From NCBI RefSeq assembly GCF_900109355.1, contig NZ_FOBF01000002.1, positions 62,001 to 126,000 of the forward strand: DNA of 64,000 nucleotides. The letters are read 5' to 3'. Shown here piece by piece: positions 44,801 to 54,468 of this stretch. The position numbers were made by a program, and so were the translations under genes. Below the pieces are notes generated by a model. The model was not told the origin of the DNA. It worked only from the letters and a program-made list of their open reading frames with translations, and ran no database searches. The stretch comes from Nonomuraea pusilla. Its GTDB lineage: Bacteria; Actinomycetota; Actinomycetes; Streptosporangiales; Streptosporangiaceae. The number at the start of each line of letters is the position of its first letter. Position 1 is the first letter of the stretch.

Positions 44801-47800
44801 GAGCCGACCCAGCCCAGGGACGAGTGGGAGCGGCTGGTCGCCGACGTCTACGCGGAGGTGCTCGGCGTGCCGGCGGGCGCGGACGCCGACTTCTTCGCCC
44901 TGGGCGGCACCTCCCTGTCGGCCATGGCCGTGATGGCCGGGATCCGGCGCCGGCGATCGGTCCAGATCACCCTGCGCGACCTGTTCGAGTGCCCCACCGT
45001 CGCCGCTCTGGGCGCGCTCATCAGGCGGGCCGAGAAGTCCGGAGAGCCCGTTCCCGTCCCCGTTCCCGTGCCCGTGCCGCGCGTGGGGACGCTGCCGCTG
45101 TCGCACGCGCAGCGGCGGCTGTGGTTCCTGCACCGCTTCGATCCCGGTGGCAGCACGTATCACCTGCCGTTCTCGGCGCCCATCGTGGGCGACCTGGACG
45201 TCGAGGGGCTGCGGCGCGCCCTCCGCGCGCTGCTCGAACGGCACGAGGTGCTGCGGTCCGTGGTGGTGGAGGAGGACGGCGAGCCGCGCCAGCGCGTGCT
45301 CCCCGTCCCTGGCGACCCGCTCGACGTCGTCGACCTGTCGGCCCTGCCGCAGGGAGAACGGCGCCGACGGCTGGAGGAACTGGGCAGGAGGACCGCGCTG
45401 GCGCCCTTCGACCTGTCGAACGACCCGCCGTTACGCGCGGTCCTGGTCAGGACGTCGCCCCAGGAGCACCGGCTGCTGCTCACCGTGCACCACATCGCGG
45501 CGGACGGCTGGTCGATCAGGCTGCTGGCCAGGGACCTGGCCGCGCTGCGCGACGGGCGGCCACCCGCGCCACTGCCGCTGCAGTACGCCGACTACGCCGC
45601 CTGGCAGGACGCCATGCTGGAGGCCGGCGCCCTGCGGCCCCAGCTCGACCACTGGCGCGAGCGGCTGGCCGGCCCGCTCCCCGTGCTGGACCTGCCCGCC
45701 GACCACGTCAGGCCCTCCACCAGGTCGGCGGCCGGCGACACCCACCTGCTGGAACTGCCGGTGGAGCTGGCGGAACGGCTGCGCGAGGTGGGCAAGCGGC
45801 ACGGGGCCACCCTGTTCATGGTGCTGCTCGCCGCTCAGTTCGCCCTGCTCAGCAGGCTCACGGGAGCCTCCGACCTGATCGTGGGCACCGTCGTCAGCGG
45901 GCGGAGCAGACCAGAGTTCGACGAGGTCGTCGGCTGTTTCGTCAACACGCTGGCGGTGCGCGCCGACCTCGCGGGAGATCCGTCCTTCACGGACCTGCTG
46001 GGCAGGGTGAGGGCCGAGACGCTGGCGGCCTTCGCCAACCAGGACGTGCCGTTCGACCGGGTGGTGGAGGCCGTCGCCCCGGAGCGGGACCCGAGCCGCC
46101 ACCCGATCTTCCAGGTCGTGATGTCGCTGGACGAGGGCGACACCGGCCAGGGCGACTCCCTGGCGACGGGGACGGCCAAGTTCGACCTGCTGGCCGCGTA
46201 CACCGCGAACCCGGGCAGGTTCGCGGTCGCATTGGAGTACAGCACGGAGCTGTACACGGCGGAGACGGTGGCGCGCTGGGCGGACCACCTCGCCCAGACG
46301 CTGCGCCAGGCAGCCGACGATCCCGGGCGCCCGCTGAGCGAGCTCGGCCTGATGGAGGAGCGTGAGACCACGGAGCTCACCGCGGCCTGGAACGCGACCG
46401 CCGTGGGCTACCCGCGCGACCTCGCCGTGCACACGCTCTTCGAGCGGCAGGCGGCGCTGCACCCGGACGCGGTCGCGCTCGTGCTGCCCGAGCGGCAGGC
46501 CACACTCAGCTACGGCGAGCTCGACGCGCTGACCAACCGCCTGGCCAGGTACCTGCACGCCCGCGGCGTCCGGCCGGGGGACCGCGTCGGCCTGCTCATG
46601 GAGCGCTCGGCGGACCTCGTCGTGGCCGAGCTCGCCGTGCTCAAGGCCGGCGCCGCGTACGTGCCGTTCGAGACCGACACCCCGGCGGCCCGGCTGGAGC
46701 AGATGCTGCGCGACACCGGCGCCGAGATCGTCCTGACCTCCTCGGCTTTCCTGCACCTGCTGCCGACCGGCGCCATCGCCCTCGACCAGGCAGGCCCCGA
46801 GCTCGCCGGCCTGCCCGCCCACGGGCTCGGCCTGCCCTCCCGCGCCGACCAGCTCGCCTACATCATGTACACCTCGGGCTCCACCGGGGTGCCCAAGGGC
46901 ATCGCCATCCCGCACCGCGGCATCGTCAGGCTCGTCGTCGGCAGCGACCTCGGTTCGCTGAGCTCGGCCGACGTGCTGCTGCAGGTCGCGCCCGCCGCGT
47001 TCGACTCGGTGACGTTCGAGGTCTGGGGCGCCCTGCTGAACGGCGCCAGGCTGGTGATGGCTCCGCCTGGCAGGCCCTCGCTCAGCGAGATCGAGCGGCT
47101 CGTCCTGGAGCACGGCGTCACCGTCCTCCTGCTCACCGCCGGGCTCTTCCACCAGCTCGCCGACCACCGGCCAGGCGTGCTGCGCGCGCTCGACCGGCTG
47201 CTCAGCGGCGGTGACGTCATGCTGGCCGGGCCTGCCGGGCGGGCGCTGAGGAGCGCCCCCGGCCTCGAGCTCGCCAACTGTTACGGGCCGACGGAGACCA
47301 CCACGCTGGCGACCCGCCACCGCGTCACCGAGCAGAGTCTGACCAGGCCGTCGATACCGATCGGCGGACCCATCTCCAACACCACCGTCCATGTGCTCGA
47401 CCGCCGCATGCGGCCCGTGCCCGTCGGCGTGCTGGGCGAGATCTACATCGGCGGGGACGGGCTCGCCTGGGGCTACTGGCGGCGGCCCGGGCTGACCGCG
47501 GCCGCGTTCGTGCCCGACCCGTTCTCCCCGGGGGCACGGTTGTACCGGTCGGGAGACCTGGGCAGAAGGCTGCCCGACGGGGAGATCGAGTTCCTGGGCC
47601 GGGGCGATCACCAGGTGAAGATCCGCGGGTTCCGGGTGGAACTCGGTGAGGTGGAGACGGTGCTCGGCCGGCACCCGGCGCTCCGCGCGGCCGTGGCCGG
47701 CGTGAGCCGGCCGGACAACCGGCTGATCGCACACGTGCTCCTGCGCGACGACTGTGCCGAGGCGGACACCGGCCGGCTGGAGCGGGAGCTGATCGCCTGG

Positions 47801-50800
47801 ATGGCGGAGCGTGTGCCTGGCTCCATGGTGCCCAGCGCGGTGGTCGTCGTCGACGAGTTCCCCCTGACGGGCAACTTCAAGGTGGACCGGGCCGCGCTGC
47901 CGGCTCCCGACTGGGCCGGGCGCGGCGGGACGTACCGCGAGCCGGAGGGCAGGGAACAGAGGGAACTGGCCGAGATCTTCGCCGAGGTGCTCGACGTGCC
48001 CGTGGTGGGGGCCGACGACGACTTCTTCGCCCTGGGCGGCCACTCGCTGCTCGCGACCGGCGTCCTGGCCAGGATCCACGACCGCTTCGGCGTGGAGCTG
48101 CCGGTCAGGACGCTGTTCGAGAGGCCGACCGTGGCAGGGCTGGCGGCCGGGCTGACGGCGGGGCCGGAGGCCGAGCCGGGCGACCTGCTGCCGCCGATCC
48201 TGCCCGGGCGCGGGCCTGCGCCGCTTTCTTCCGCGCAGCGCCGGCTCTGGTTCCTGCACCAGCTCGACCCGGGGTCCACGGCGTACCACATGCACGGCAG
48301 GTGGCGGCTCACCGGACCGTTGGACCCCGAACTGCTGGAGCGCTGCCTGCGCGCCGTCATCGACAGGCACCAGGCACTGCGCACGGTCTTCCCCAGCGTG
48401 GACGGCCGGCCCGCGCCGCGGGTGCTGCCGGCGCAGGCGTGGACGATGCGCCGCGCGGAGCCGGCCGGCGGCCCGTCCGAAGCGCTGCGGCTGTGCGACG
48501 CCGAGGCGGCCACGGTCTTCGACCTCGAACGAGGGCCACTCATCCGGGCCTGCCTGCTGAGGACGGGCGACGACGAGCACATCCTGACCGTCACCGCGCA
48601 CCACATCGTGGCCGACGGCTGGTCCGTCGGGCTGCTGGCCGACGAACTGAGCAGGCTCTACCTGAACGGCGGCGGGACGGACCTGCCCGAGCTGCCCGTC
48701 CAGTACGGCGACTACGCCCGCTGGCAGCAGGAGGCGCTGTCCGGTGGCGCGCTGGCCCCGCACCTGGAGTACTGGCTGCGGACCCTCGAAGGAGCGCCCA
48801 CCAGCATCGACCTGCCCAGGAACGCCGACGGGCCGCCCAGAGGAGGGACAGCCGCCGCACGCCTGGACGGCGACGCGGCGAGCGCTGTCAGGAAGCTGTT
48901 CGCGGCCCACGGCGTGACCACGTTCATGGGCATGCTCGCCGCGATGGCGACGGTCCTGTCACGGTGGTCGGGCCAGAGCGACGTCGTCGTCGGCGTCCCG
49001 ATCGCCAGCCGGCGCAGAACCGAGCTGGAACACCTCATCGGCCTGTTCATGAACACGCTGGCCATGCGCGTGAACCTGGCCGGCGCCCCCACGTTCGCCG
49101 AGCTGCTCGACAGGGTGCGCGAGGTGGCGCTGGGCGCCTACGCCCACCAGGACCTGCCGTTCGAGAAGCTGATCGAAGAGCTCCAGCCCGAACGCGACCT
49201 CGGCAGGAGCCCCCTCATCCAGGTCGCGCTCAACGTGGTGAACGTGGCGAAGGCCGGCCTGTCCCTGCCCGGTCTGGACGTGGAGCCGCTGGGCGAGGCC
49301 GAGACCACGCCCAAGTTCGACCTGACGCTCTACGTGAGCGAGGACGAGGACGCGCTGGATCTGACCCTCAGCTACCGGGCCGAGCTGTACGAGCCGGAGC
49401 TCATGCACGACTTCCTCGGCCAGCTGGCCCGGCTGCTCAGGGCCGCGGCCCGCGACCCCGACCGGCACGTCTTCGCGTATCCCCTGGCGGACGAGGAGCC
49501 CGGGCCCGCCCTGGCCGTGCGAGGTCCCACGCGCCTGCCGCTGCCGAACCAGGCGCCCGACCAGGACGGCATCGCGCTCGCCGACGCGGCAGGCGCGATC
49601 ACGTACGGCGAGCTGGAGCGGGCCGCCAACCGGCTGGCCCATCACCTGATCGAGACCGGCGTCCGTCCCGGCGACGTGGTGCCGCTGGCCGGGACGCGCT
49701 CGGCGCGGCTCGTGGTCGCGATGCTCGCCTGCCACAAGGCCGGCGCGGCGTTCGCCGTCGTCGACCCCGCGCACCCGCCCAGGCGCAGGCAGCGGATGAT
49801 CGAGGCGGTCGGTGGAAGGCCCGTGCTGGAGCTCCATGAGCACCCGGCCGACGGGCGTCCCGACACGCCGCCAGGCGTCGACGGCGCGGCCGCGTACGCG
49901 ATGTTCACCTCGGGCTCCACCGGCACGCCCAACGCCGTGCTCGGCGGCCCCGGCCCGGTGGCGCACTTCGTCGACTGGCACATCGCCACGTTCGGGCTCA
50001 CCATGGACGATCGCTTCGCCCTGCTGTCCGGTCTGGGCTACGACCCGGTCCTGCGCGACGTCTTCACCCCGATGCGGCTCGGCGCGACCCTGCACATCCC
50101 CGGCGCGGACGTCATGGCCGACCCCGCCCTGATCGGGCAGTGGCTGGCCGGCAACCGGATCACCGTCGTCCACCTGACACCGCCGATGCTGCGCCCGCTC
50201 GCCGAGATGTCGGGGCCGCTGCCCGACCTGCGGCTGGTGTTCAGCGGCGGCGACCGCCTCACACCGGACGACGTCGCAAGGCTGCGCCGGGTCGCGCCCG
50301 CTGCCCGGTGCGTGAGCTTCTACGGCGCCACCGAGACGCCCCAGGCGATGGCCTACACGGAGGTGGACGCCGACGATCCGCCCTGGCACCGCCTGGGCGA
50401 GCCGGTCGACGGCGTGGACCTGATCGTCGCCGACGCCATGGGACGGCCTGCCGCGCTCGGCGAGATCGGCGAGCTGTGGGTCCGCACGCCGTACCTGGCC
50501 TGGGGCTATGCGGGCCGGCCGGGGCTCACGGCCGAACGGTTCGTCGCAGGGCCCGGCGGAGGGCGGATCTATCGCACCGGTGACCGCGCCCGGCGGCGTC
50601 CCGGCGGGTCGCTGGAGTTCCTCGGCCGTGGCGATCGCCAGGTCAAGGTGCGCGGGCACCGCGTCGAGCCCGGTGAGGTGGAGGCCGCGCTGTCGCGGCA
50701 CACGGAGGTGACGGCGGCCGCGGTCAAGCCATGGCGCGAGTCGGACCTGGTGGCGTACGTGGCGGCGTCGGGCGATCCCGACCTGGCCGCGTTCGCTCGC

Positions 50801-51244
50801 CAGGAGCTGCCTGAACACGCGGTGCCCGCCCGGATCATCCGGGTGGACGCGCTGCCGCTGACCGCGAACGGCAAGGTGGACTGGGACGCCCTTCCCGAGC
50901 CCGCGGCGGCGCCGGCGGCCGGCCCGCGGGTGCCGCCGTCCACGCCGCTGCAGAAGGCGCTGGCCGCGATCTGGGCCGACCTGCTCGACCGCGCAGAGGT
51001 GGGCGTCCGCGACGACTTCTTCGCGCTCGGCGGTCACTCCCTGCTGGCCACCACGCTCGTGGCCAGGGCACGCGCGGAGCTGGACGCCGACCTCGGCGTC
51101 CGCGACCTGTTCGAGGCGCCGACCGTGGAGCAGCTGGCCCTGGTGATCGTCGAGCGCCGGGTCGCCGCCGAGGAGGAACTGCTCACGGCCATCGAGACCA
51201 TGTCCGACGACGAGGTCGAGGCACGACTACGGGAGCTGTCATGA
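41813..51244 (+). CDS. Trimodular NRPS: C-A(Asp)-PCP-C-A(?)-PCP-C-A(Lys2-like)-PCP
   Basis: 3143 aa from GTG 41813 (overlaps previous stop; AGGGGGG upstream). The N-terminal helix (LAERIARLAPHERAVLERRL) is docking-like. C1: HHIAGDGR at 183. A1: HTSGSTGLPKG at 655; code from D701 D-S-T-K-I-G-H-V-G, near the Asp code. PCP1 S1034 (LGGTSL), then a Pro-Val repeat linker. C2: HHIAADGW at 1226. A2: YTSGSTGVPKG at 1686; D1731 code D-S-F-L-L-G-C-T-L, unassigned. PCP2 S2078. C3: HHIVADGW at 2263. A3: [11 protein letters not shown], with Asn2707 in place of the conserved Lys; code from D2744 D-P-R-H-F-G-F-Q-A, like aminoadipate reductase Lys2. PCP3 S3076. Tail MSDDEVEARLREL. A TTA codon lies at 45431-45433. 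Confidence 0.93.
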   Translation: MTERDNSMQSLAERIARLAPHERAVLERRLAARAATTPDQARTAPIPVRPPGAARVLSPAQESLWLRQHMDPAAPAGILLAGVRVRGELDLDRLRTSLRELAERHETLRMTVTEDGGVPRVDVDSAAGPELIAHDRRGRPESALLDLIAAETRRPFDLARGPLLRLLSVRLGAAEHALILVMHHIAGDGRSLDVLVRDLALAYAGRLGQAPPLPIQYADYAAWQRAESGGPAMRKGREFWRRTLDGLPATLELPADLPRPARPSGRGATRTLHLDAGTAAALRAFGGGSRFMALLAGFGAVLARFTGQQRVPVATPVAGRGRPELEELVGCFVNTLVLPVDLAGDPARAETFPELVARTRDTTLECFEHQDVPLEHVIAEINPPRDLGHPPFAQAMLVGEEAARGDLDLPGLTLSPLDLGDGGIAKRELTLTATGNGADLRLDLTFDTDLFLPETAGRLLDCLDRLLRGAAADPSRPLRELLRLGPDEHHEIVHTWNRTAALPPQACVHDLFAAQARHTPEAIAVADETGTLTYERLDRDSDRLARHLRSLGVGAETPVGVCLERSCLLPLAVLAVMKAGGMYVPLAPDQPAERLRRILDGTGARVVVTSSAHLERLPASVRAVPLDDAEQRWRDGPSSPLPPVAGPAHAAYLLHTSGSTGLPKGVVVEHRQVHSYVRAVVADLGLSTGGSYAMLQPLTVDSCVTMLFPPLIGGGTLHLISAEQAADASALARYFEAAGIDYLKIAPSHLAMLLETGDDSVLPRRTLIIGGEASHWEFAGPLRDRARCAVVNHYGPTETTVGVLVHPLNETRAGVTVPIGRPLAGTTAYILDTCLNPVPVGVAGELYIGGANVTRGYWRRPAETAAAFVPDLFGGTPGARLYRTGDRARHLPGGLIEYLGRGDDQVKINGFRVEPGEVEAALLSCEGVREALVTVADGRLIAYVAAGGADLRTPLRALLPGHMIPSAFVHLDSLPRTPHGKVDRSALPPVAADPDQEPTQPRDEWERLVADVYAEVLGVPAGADADFFALGGTSLSAMAVMAGIRRRRSVQITLRDLFECPTVAALGALIRRAEKSGEPVPVPVPVPVPRVGTLPLSHAQRRLWFLHRFDPGGSTYHLPFSAPIVGDLDVEGLRRALRALLERHEVLRSVVVEEDGEPRQRVLPVPGDPLDVVDLSALPQGERRRRLEELGRRTALAPFDLSNDPPLRAVLVRTSPQEHRLLLTVHHIAADGWSIRLLARDLAALRDGRPPAPLPLQYADYAAWQDAMLEAGALRPQLDHWRERLAGPLPVLDLPADHVRPSTRSAAGDTHLLELPVELAERLREVGKRHGATLFMVLLAAQFALLSRLTGASDLIVGTVVSGRSRPEFDEVVGCFVNTLAVRADLAGDPSFTDLLGRVRAETLAAFANQDVPFDRVVEAVAPERDPSRHPIFQVVMSLDEGDTGQGDSLATGTAKFDLLAAYTANPGRFAVALEYSTELYTAETVARWADHLAQTLRQAADDPGRPLSELGLMEERETTELTAAWNATAVGYPRDLAVHTLFERQAALHPDAVALVLPERQATLSYGELDALTNRLARYLHARGVRPGDRVGLLMERSADLVVAELAVLKAGAAYVPFETDTPAARLEQMLRDTGAEIVLTSSAFLHLLPTGAIALDQAGPELAGLPAHGLGLPSRADQLAYIMYTSGSTGVPKGIAIPHRGIVRLVVGSDLGSLSSADVLLQVAPAAFDSVTFEVWGALLNGARLVMAPPGRPSLSEIERLVLEHGVTVLLLTAGLFHQLADHRPGVLRALDRLLSGGDVMLAGPAGRALRSAPGLELANCYGPTETTTLATRHRVTEQSLTRPSIPIGGPISNTTVHVLDRRMRPVPVGVLGEIYIGGDGLAWGYWRRPGLTAAAFVPDPFSPGARLYRSGDLGRRLPDGEIEFLGRGDHQVKIRGFRVELGEVETVLGRHPALRAAVAGVSRPDNRLIAHVLLRDDCAEADTGRLERELIAWMAERVPGSMVPSAVVVVDEFPLTGNFKVDRAALPAPDWAGRGGTYREPEGREQRELAEIFAEVLDVPVVGADDDFFALGGHSLLATGVLARIHDRFGVELPVRTLFERPTVAGLAAGLTAGPEAEPGDLLPPILPGRGPAPLSSAQRRLWFLHQLDPGSTAYHMHGRWRLTGPLDPELLERCLRAVIDRHQALRTVFPSVDGRPAPRVLPAQAWTMRRAEPAGGPSEALRLCDAEAATVFDLERGPLIRACLLRTGDDEHILTVTAHHIVADGWSVGLLADELSRLYLNGGGTDLPELPVQYGDYARWQQEALSGGALAPHLEYWLRTLEGAPTSIDLPRNADGPPRGGTAAARLDGDAASAVRKLFAAHGVTTFMGMLAAMATVLSRWSGQSDVVVGVPIASRRRTELEHLIGLFMNTLAMRVNLAGAPTFAELLDRVREVALGAYAHQDLPFEKLIEELQPERDLGRSPLIQVALNVVNVAKAGLSLPGLDVEPLGEAETTPKFDLTLYVSEDEDALDLTLSYRAELYEPELMHDFLGQLARLLRAAARDPDRHVFAYPLADEEPGPALAVRGPTRLPLPNQAPDQDGIALADAAGAITYGELERAANRLAHHLIETGVRPGDVVPLAGTRSARLVVAMLACHKAGAAFAVVDPAHPPRRRQRMIEAVGGRPVLELHEHPADGRPDTPPGVDGAAAYAMFTSGSTGTPNAVLGGPGPVAHFVDWHIATFGLTMDDRFALLSGLGYDPVLRDVFTPMRLGATLHIPGADVMADPALIGQWLAGNRITVVHLTPPMLRPLAEMSGPLPDLRLVFSGGDRLTPDDVARLRRVAPAARCVSFYGATETPQAMAYTEVDADDPPWHRLGEPVDGVDLIVADAMGRPAALGEIGELWVRTPYLAWGYAGRPGLTAERFVAGPGGGRIYRTGDRARRRPGGSLEFLGRGDRQVKVRGHRVEPGEVEAALSRHTEVTAAAVKPWRESDLVAYVAASGDPDLAAFARQELPEHAVPARIIRVDALPLTANGKVDWDALPEPAAAPAAGPRVPPSTPLQKALAAIWADLLDRAEVGVRDDFFALGGHSLLATTLVARARAELDADLGVRDLFEAPTVEQLALVIVERRVAAEEELLTAIETMSDDEVEARLRELS
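45047..45076 (+). repeat. Five tandem 6-bp units in the NRPS linker
   Basis: CCCGTN-type hexamers encode alternating Pro-Val between PCP1 and C2 of the trimodular NRPS, a stiff interdomain linker with slippage potential. Confidence 0.85.
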
Positions 51245-54200
51245 GCGCCATCTCCGACCGGGTCTCCGCGCTGCCGCCCGAGCGGCGAGCCCTGCTCGAA
51301 CGGCTGCTCGCGCAGCGGTCCGCCGACCGGCCCGCGATCGGCCGCTCCACCGGGCCGGCGGTGCCGTCCTTCGCCCAGGAACGCATGTGGGTGCTGCACC
51401 AGCTCGACGCCGGTCACGCCACGTACACGATGAAAGGCGCCGTACGCTTCCCCGGCGAGCTCGACCCCGACGCGCTGGGCTGGGCCTTCCAGCGGGTGGC
51501 CGAGCGGCACGAGACGCTGCGCAGCAGGTTCGCGCCCGACTCCACCGGCACGCCCCGGCTGCTCATCGCTCCGCCCGGGCCGGTGCCGATCCGGCTGGAG
51601 GAGCGCGACGGCTGGCCCGCGGCCGAGCGGCTGGCCGCGGAGGAGGCCGCGCGCCCGTTCGACCTGGAACGCGGCCCGCTGCTGCGGGTGCTGCTCGTCA
51701 GGGTCGCCGGCGAGGGACACCTGCTGGCGCTGGCCGTCCACCACATCGTGGCCGACGGCTGGTCCGTGGGCGTGCTGGTGGGCGAGCTGGCCCGGCTGTA
51801 CGCGGCGCGGCGCGAAGGCCGCCCCGATCCGCTGCCGCCCCTGCCCGCGCGCTACCGCGACTACGCCGCCTGGCAGCGCGCGGAACTCACCGGATCGCGG
51901 CTGAGTGAGCTGCTCGACTACTGGGTCACCGGGCTCGACGGGGCGCCCGCGGTATCGACGCTCCCGCCGGACCGGCCCCGGCCGGCGGTGCGGAGCTCGC
52001 GTGGCGCGGTGCTGCCCGTGGAGCTCGGGCCGCGGGCGGCGGCCGCGCTGCGGGCGCTGGCACGAGGGCAAGGCGTCACGCCGTTCATGGTGATGCTGGC
52101 CGCCATGGCGGTGGTGCTGGGCCGCCAGGCCGGCCAGCAGGAGGTGGTGATCGGCACGCCGGTCGCCGGACGGACCAGACCTGAGCTGGAGCCGTTGATC
52201 GGGCTGTTCGTCAACAGCCTGGCGCTGCGCGTGGACCTGCGCGGCGACCCCGGGTTCGGCGAGCTGCTCGCCCGGGTCAAGAGCGTCGCGCTCGGTGCGT
52301 ACGACCACCAGGACCTGCCGTTCGAGCGGCTGGTGCAGGCCGTCGCGCCGCCGCGCCACCCCAGCCACTCGCCGATCTTCCAGGTCCAGCTCGCCCTGGA
52401 CAACACCCCTTCGGCCGCCTCCGAGTGGCAGGAGGGCGCTCAGGTCCGGGTGGACAACGCCACCGCCAAGTTCGATCTCAACCTCATGCTGGCCCCGGAC
52501 GGCGACGGGATGCGCGGCGGCGTCGAATACGCGGAGGACCTGTTCGACCAGGCCACCGTGGCGCGTTTCTGGCAGCACCTGTGCACGGTCGTCGAACGGG
52601 CCGCGGCCGACCCGGCGCGGCCGATCTCCGCGCTCGACCTGCTCACCGCGGCCGAGCGCGAGGAGGCCATGGCGGCGGCGACCGGCCCCGTGACCGCCGA
52701 GCCGCGCGCATGCCTGCACGAGCTGGTCGCCGAGCAGGTGGAACGCGCACCCGAGTCCATCGCGGTGGTGAGCGGGCAGGAGAGCCTCACGTACCGGGAG
52801 CTGTGGTCCAGGGCCTGCGGCGTGGCGCACCACCTGCGCGCCGCCGGAGTCGGGCCGGACCAGGTCGTCGGCGTCCGGCAGGAACGCGGCGCCGGGCTGG
52901 TGGTGAGCGTTCTCGGCGTGCTTCTGGCCGGCGGCGCCTACCTGCCGCTCGACCCGTCCTACCCGCCCGAGCGGCTGTCGCTGATGGCGGACGACGCGGG
53001 CGCCGTCGCGACACTCGCCGCCGCGGACCACGGAAGCCGCGACGCGCCGCCGGCGGCGCGTCGCGGGCCTGGACATCTCGCCTACACGATCTTCACGTCA
53101 GGGTCCACCGGGCGGCCCAAGGGCGTGCAGGTCACCCACGCCGCCATCGTCAACCGGCTGCTGGGCATGCGGGACCAGCACCAGGTCGGGCCGGGCGACG
53201 TCATCCTGCACAAGACGCCCATCGGGTTCGACGTGTCGGTGTGGGAGCTGCTTCTGCCGCTGGTCACCGGCGCCCGCCTGGTCGTCGCGCCGCCCGGCGC
53301 CCACCGCGACCCCGCCTGGCTCACCCGGATCATGGCCGAGCAGGGGGTGACGATGTGCCACTTCGTGCCGTCCATGCTGCGGGCCTACCTGGAACACGAG
53401 AGGCTGCCCGCCACGGTCACCAGGGTCGTCTGCAGCGGGGAGGCGCTCACCTCCGACCTGGCCGAGCGGTTCCGGGGAAGCAGCGCGGCCACGCTGGTCA
53501 ACCTCTACGGCCCGACCGAGGCCGCCATCGACGTCACCGCGCACACCGTCGGCGCGGCCGACACCGTCTCGGTCCCGATCGGGCGGCCGGTCCCAGGCGT
53601 GCGCGCATACGTGCTGGACGAGAGGATGCGGCCGGCGCCGGTGAACGTGGCGGGCGAGCTCTTCATCGGCGGCAGGCAACTGGCCCGAGGGTACGCGGCG
53701 CGGCCCGCGGCGACCGCCGAGCGGTTCGTGGCCGACCCGTTCGGCGTGGGCGGGCGGCTGTACAGGACCGGGGACCGGGCGCGGCGCCGGGCCGACGGAT
53801 CGCTGGAGTTCCTCGGGCGTGACGATCGCCAGGTCAAGGTGCGCGGGCATCGGGTCGAGCCCGGAGAGGTGGAGGCCGCGCTCTGCCGTCAGCCGGGCGT
53901 TCGTGCCGCCGCCGTGCGCGCGTGGCCGGACACCGGGCTCGTGGCGTACGTGGTGGCGCCTGACTGGCCGGGCGGGCCCGCGATGCGGGGCCTGCTGGCC
54001 CGGACGCTGCCGGAGTTCGCGATCCCCGCCACGTTCGTGGTGGTGGAGTCCCTGCCTCTGTCGGTGAACGGCAAGGTGGACTGGTCGGCGCTGCCGGAGC
54101 CGTCGCCGGAGCGGCCGGCGGGTCTCGTGCCGCCGTCCACGCCCGCGCAGAGCGCGCTCGTGGAGGTCTGGGCCGAGGTGCTCGGTCACACCGAGGTCGG

Positions 54201-54468
54201 GGTGCGGAACAACTTCTTCACTCTCGGAGGTGATTCGATCAAGGCCATCCGGGTCGTCGCCCTCGCCCGCGACCGGGGCCTCGAACTCGACGTCAACGAC
54301 CTGTTCCAGCACCCCACGATCGAGGAACTGGCGGCCGCGGCCAGGGACACGTCGCCCCAGGACCCGGCGGCAGGCCTGCTCTCCGACGCTGACCGCGAGC
54401 GGTTCGCCGCGCTCAGGCGCGCCGTCGAAGCGCACGAAGAGAATGAGGAAAGCCATGCGTCTGATTGA
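51241..54468 (+). CDS. Monomodular NRPS: C-A(Ser)-PCP
   Basis: 1075 aa. The N-terminal helix ALPPERRALLERLLAQ matches that of the preceding NRPS. C: HHIVADGW at residue 167. A: FTSGSTGRPKG at 618; code from D664 D-V-W-H-V-S-L-I-D, the canonical Ser code. PCP serine S999 in LGGDSI, the motif variant normally found before epimerisation domains, yet no E domain follows. The start overlaps the preceding stop by 4 nt and the 3' end overlaps the next NRPS by 14 nt, so order Ser then Gly-TE is expected. The acidic C-terminal tail is rich in Glu. Confidence 0.92.
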   Translation: MSAISDRVSALPPERRALLERLLAQRSADRPAIGRSTGPAVPSFAQERMWVLHQLDAGHATYTMKGAVRFPGELDPDALGWAFQRVAERHETLRSRFAPDSTGTPRLLIAPPGPVPIRLEERDGWPAAERLAAEEAARPFDLERGPLLRVLLVRVAGEGHLLALAVHHIVADGWSVGVLVGELARLYAARREGRPDPLPPLPARYRDYAAWQRAELTGSRLSELLDYWVTGLDGAPAVSTLPPDRPRPAVRSSRGAVLPVELGPRAAAALRALARGQGVTPFMVMLAAMAVVLGRQAGQQEVVIGTPVAGRTRPELEPLIGLFVNSLALRVDLRGDPGFGELLARVKSVALGAYDHQDLPFERLVQAVAPPRHPSHSPIFQVQLALDNTPSAASEWQEGAQVRVDNATAKFDLNLMLAPDGDGMRGGVEYAEDLFDQATVARFWQHLCTVVERAAADPARPISALDLLTAAEREEAMAAATGPVTAEPRACLHELVAEQVERAPESIAVVSGQESLTYRELWSRACGVAHHLRAAGVGPDQVVGVRQERGAGLVVSVLGVLLAGGAYLPLDPSYPPERLSLMADDAGAVATLAAADHGSRDAPPAARRGPGHLAYTIFTSGSTGRPKGVQVTHAAIVNRLLGMRDQHQVGPGDVILHKTPIGFDVSVWELLLPLVTGARLVVAPPGAHRDPAWLTRIMAEQGVTMCHFVPSMLRAYLEHERLPATVTRVVCSGEALTSDLAERFRGSSAATLVNLYGPTEAAIDVTAHTVGAADTVSVPIGRPVPGVRAYVLDERMRPAPVNVAGELFIGGRQLARGYAARPAATAERFVADPFGVGGRLYRTGDRARRRADGSLEFLGRDDRQVKVRGHRVEPGEVEAALCRQPGVRAAAVRAWPDTGLVAYVVAPDWPGGPAMRGLLARTLPEFAIPATFVVVESLPLSVNGKVDWSALPEPSPERPAGLVPPSTPAQSALVEVWAEVLGHTEVGVRNNFFTLGGDSIKAIRVVALARDRGLELDVNDLFQHPTIEELAAAARDTSPQDPAAGLLSDADRERFAALRRAVEAHEENEESHASD

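Noticed and set aside
45047..45076. CRISPR-like or minisatellite array
   Set aside because: Five in-frame hexamers coding Pro-Val, a protein linker.
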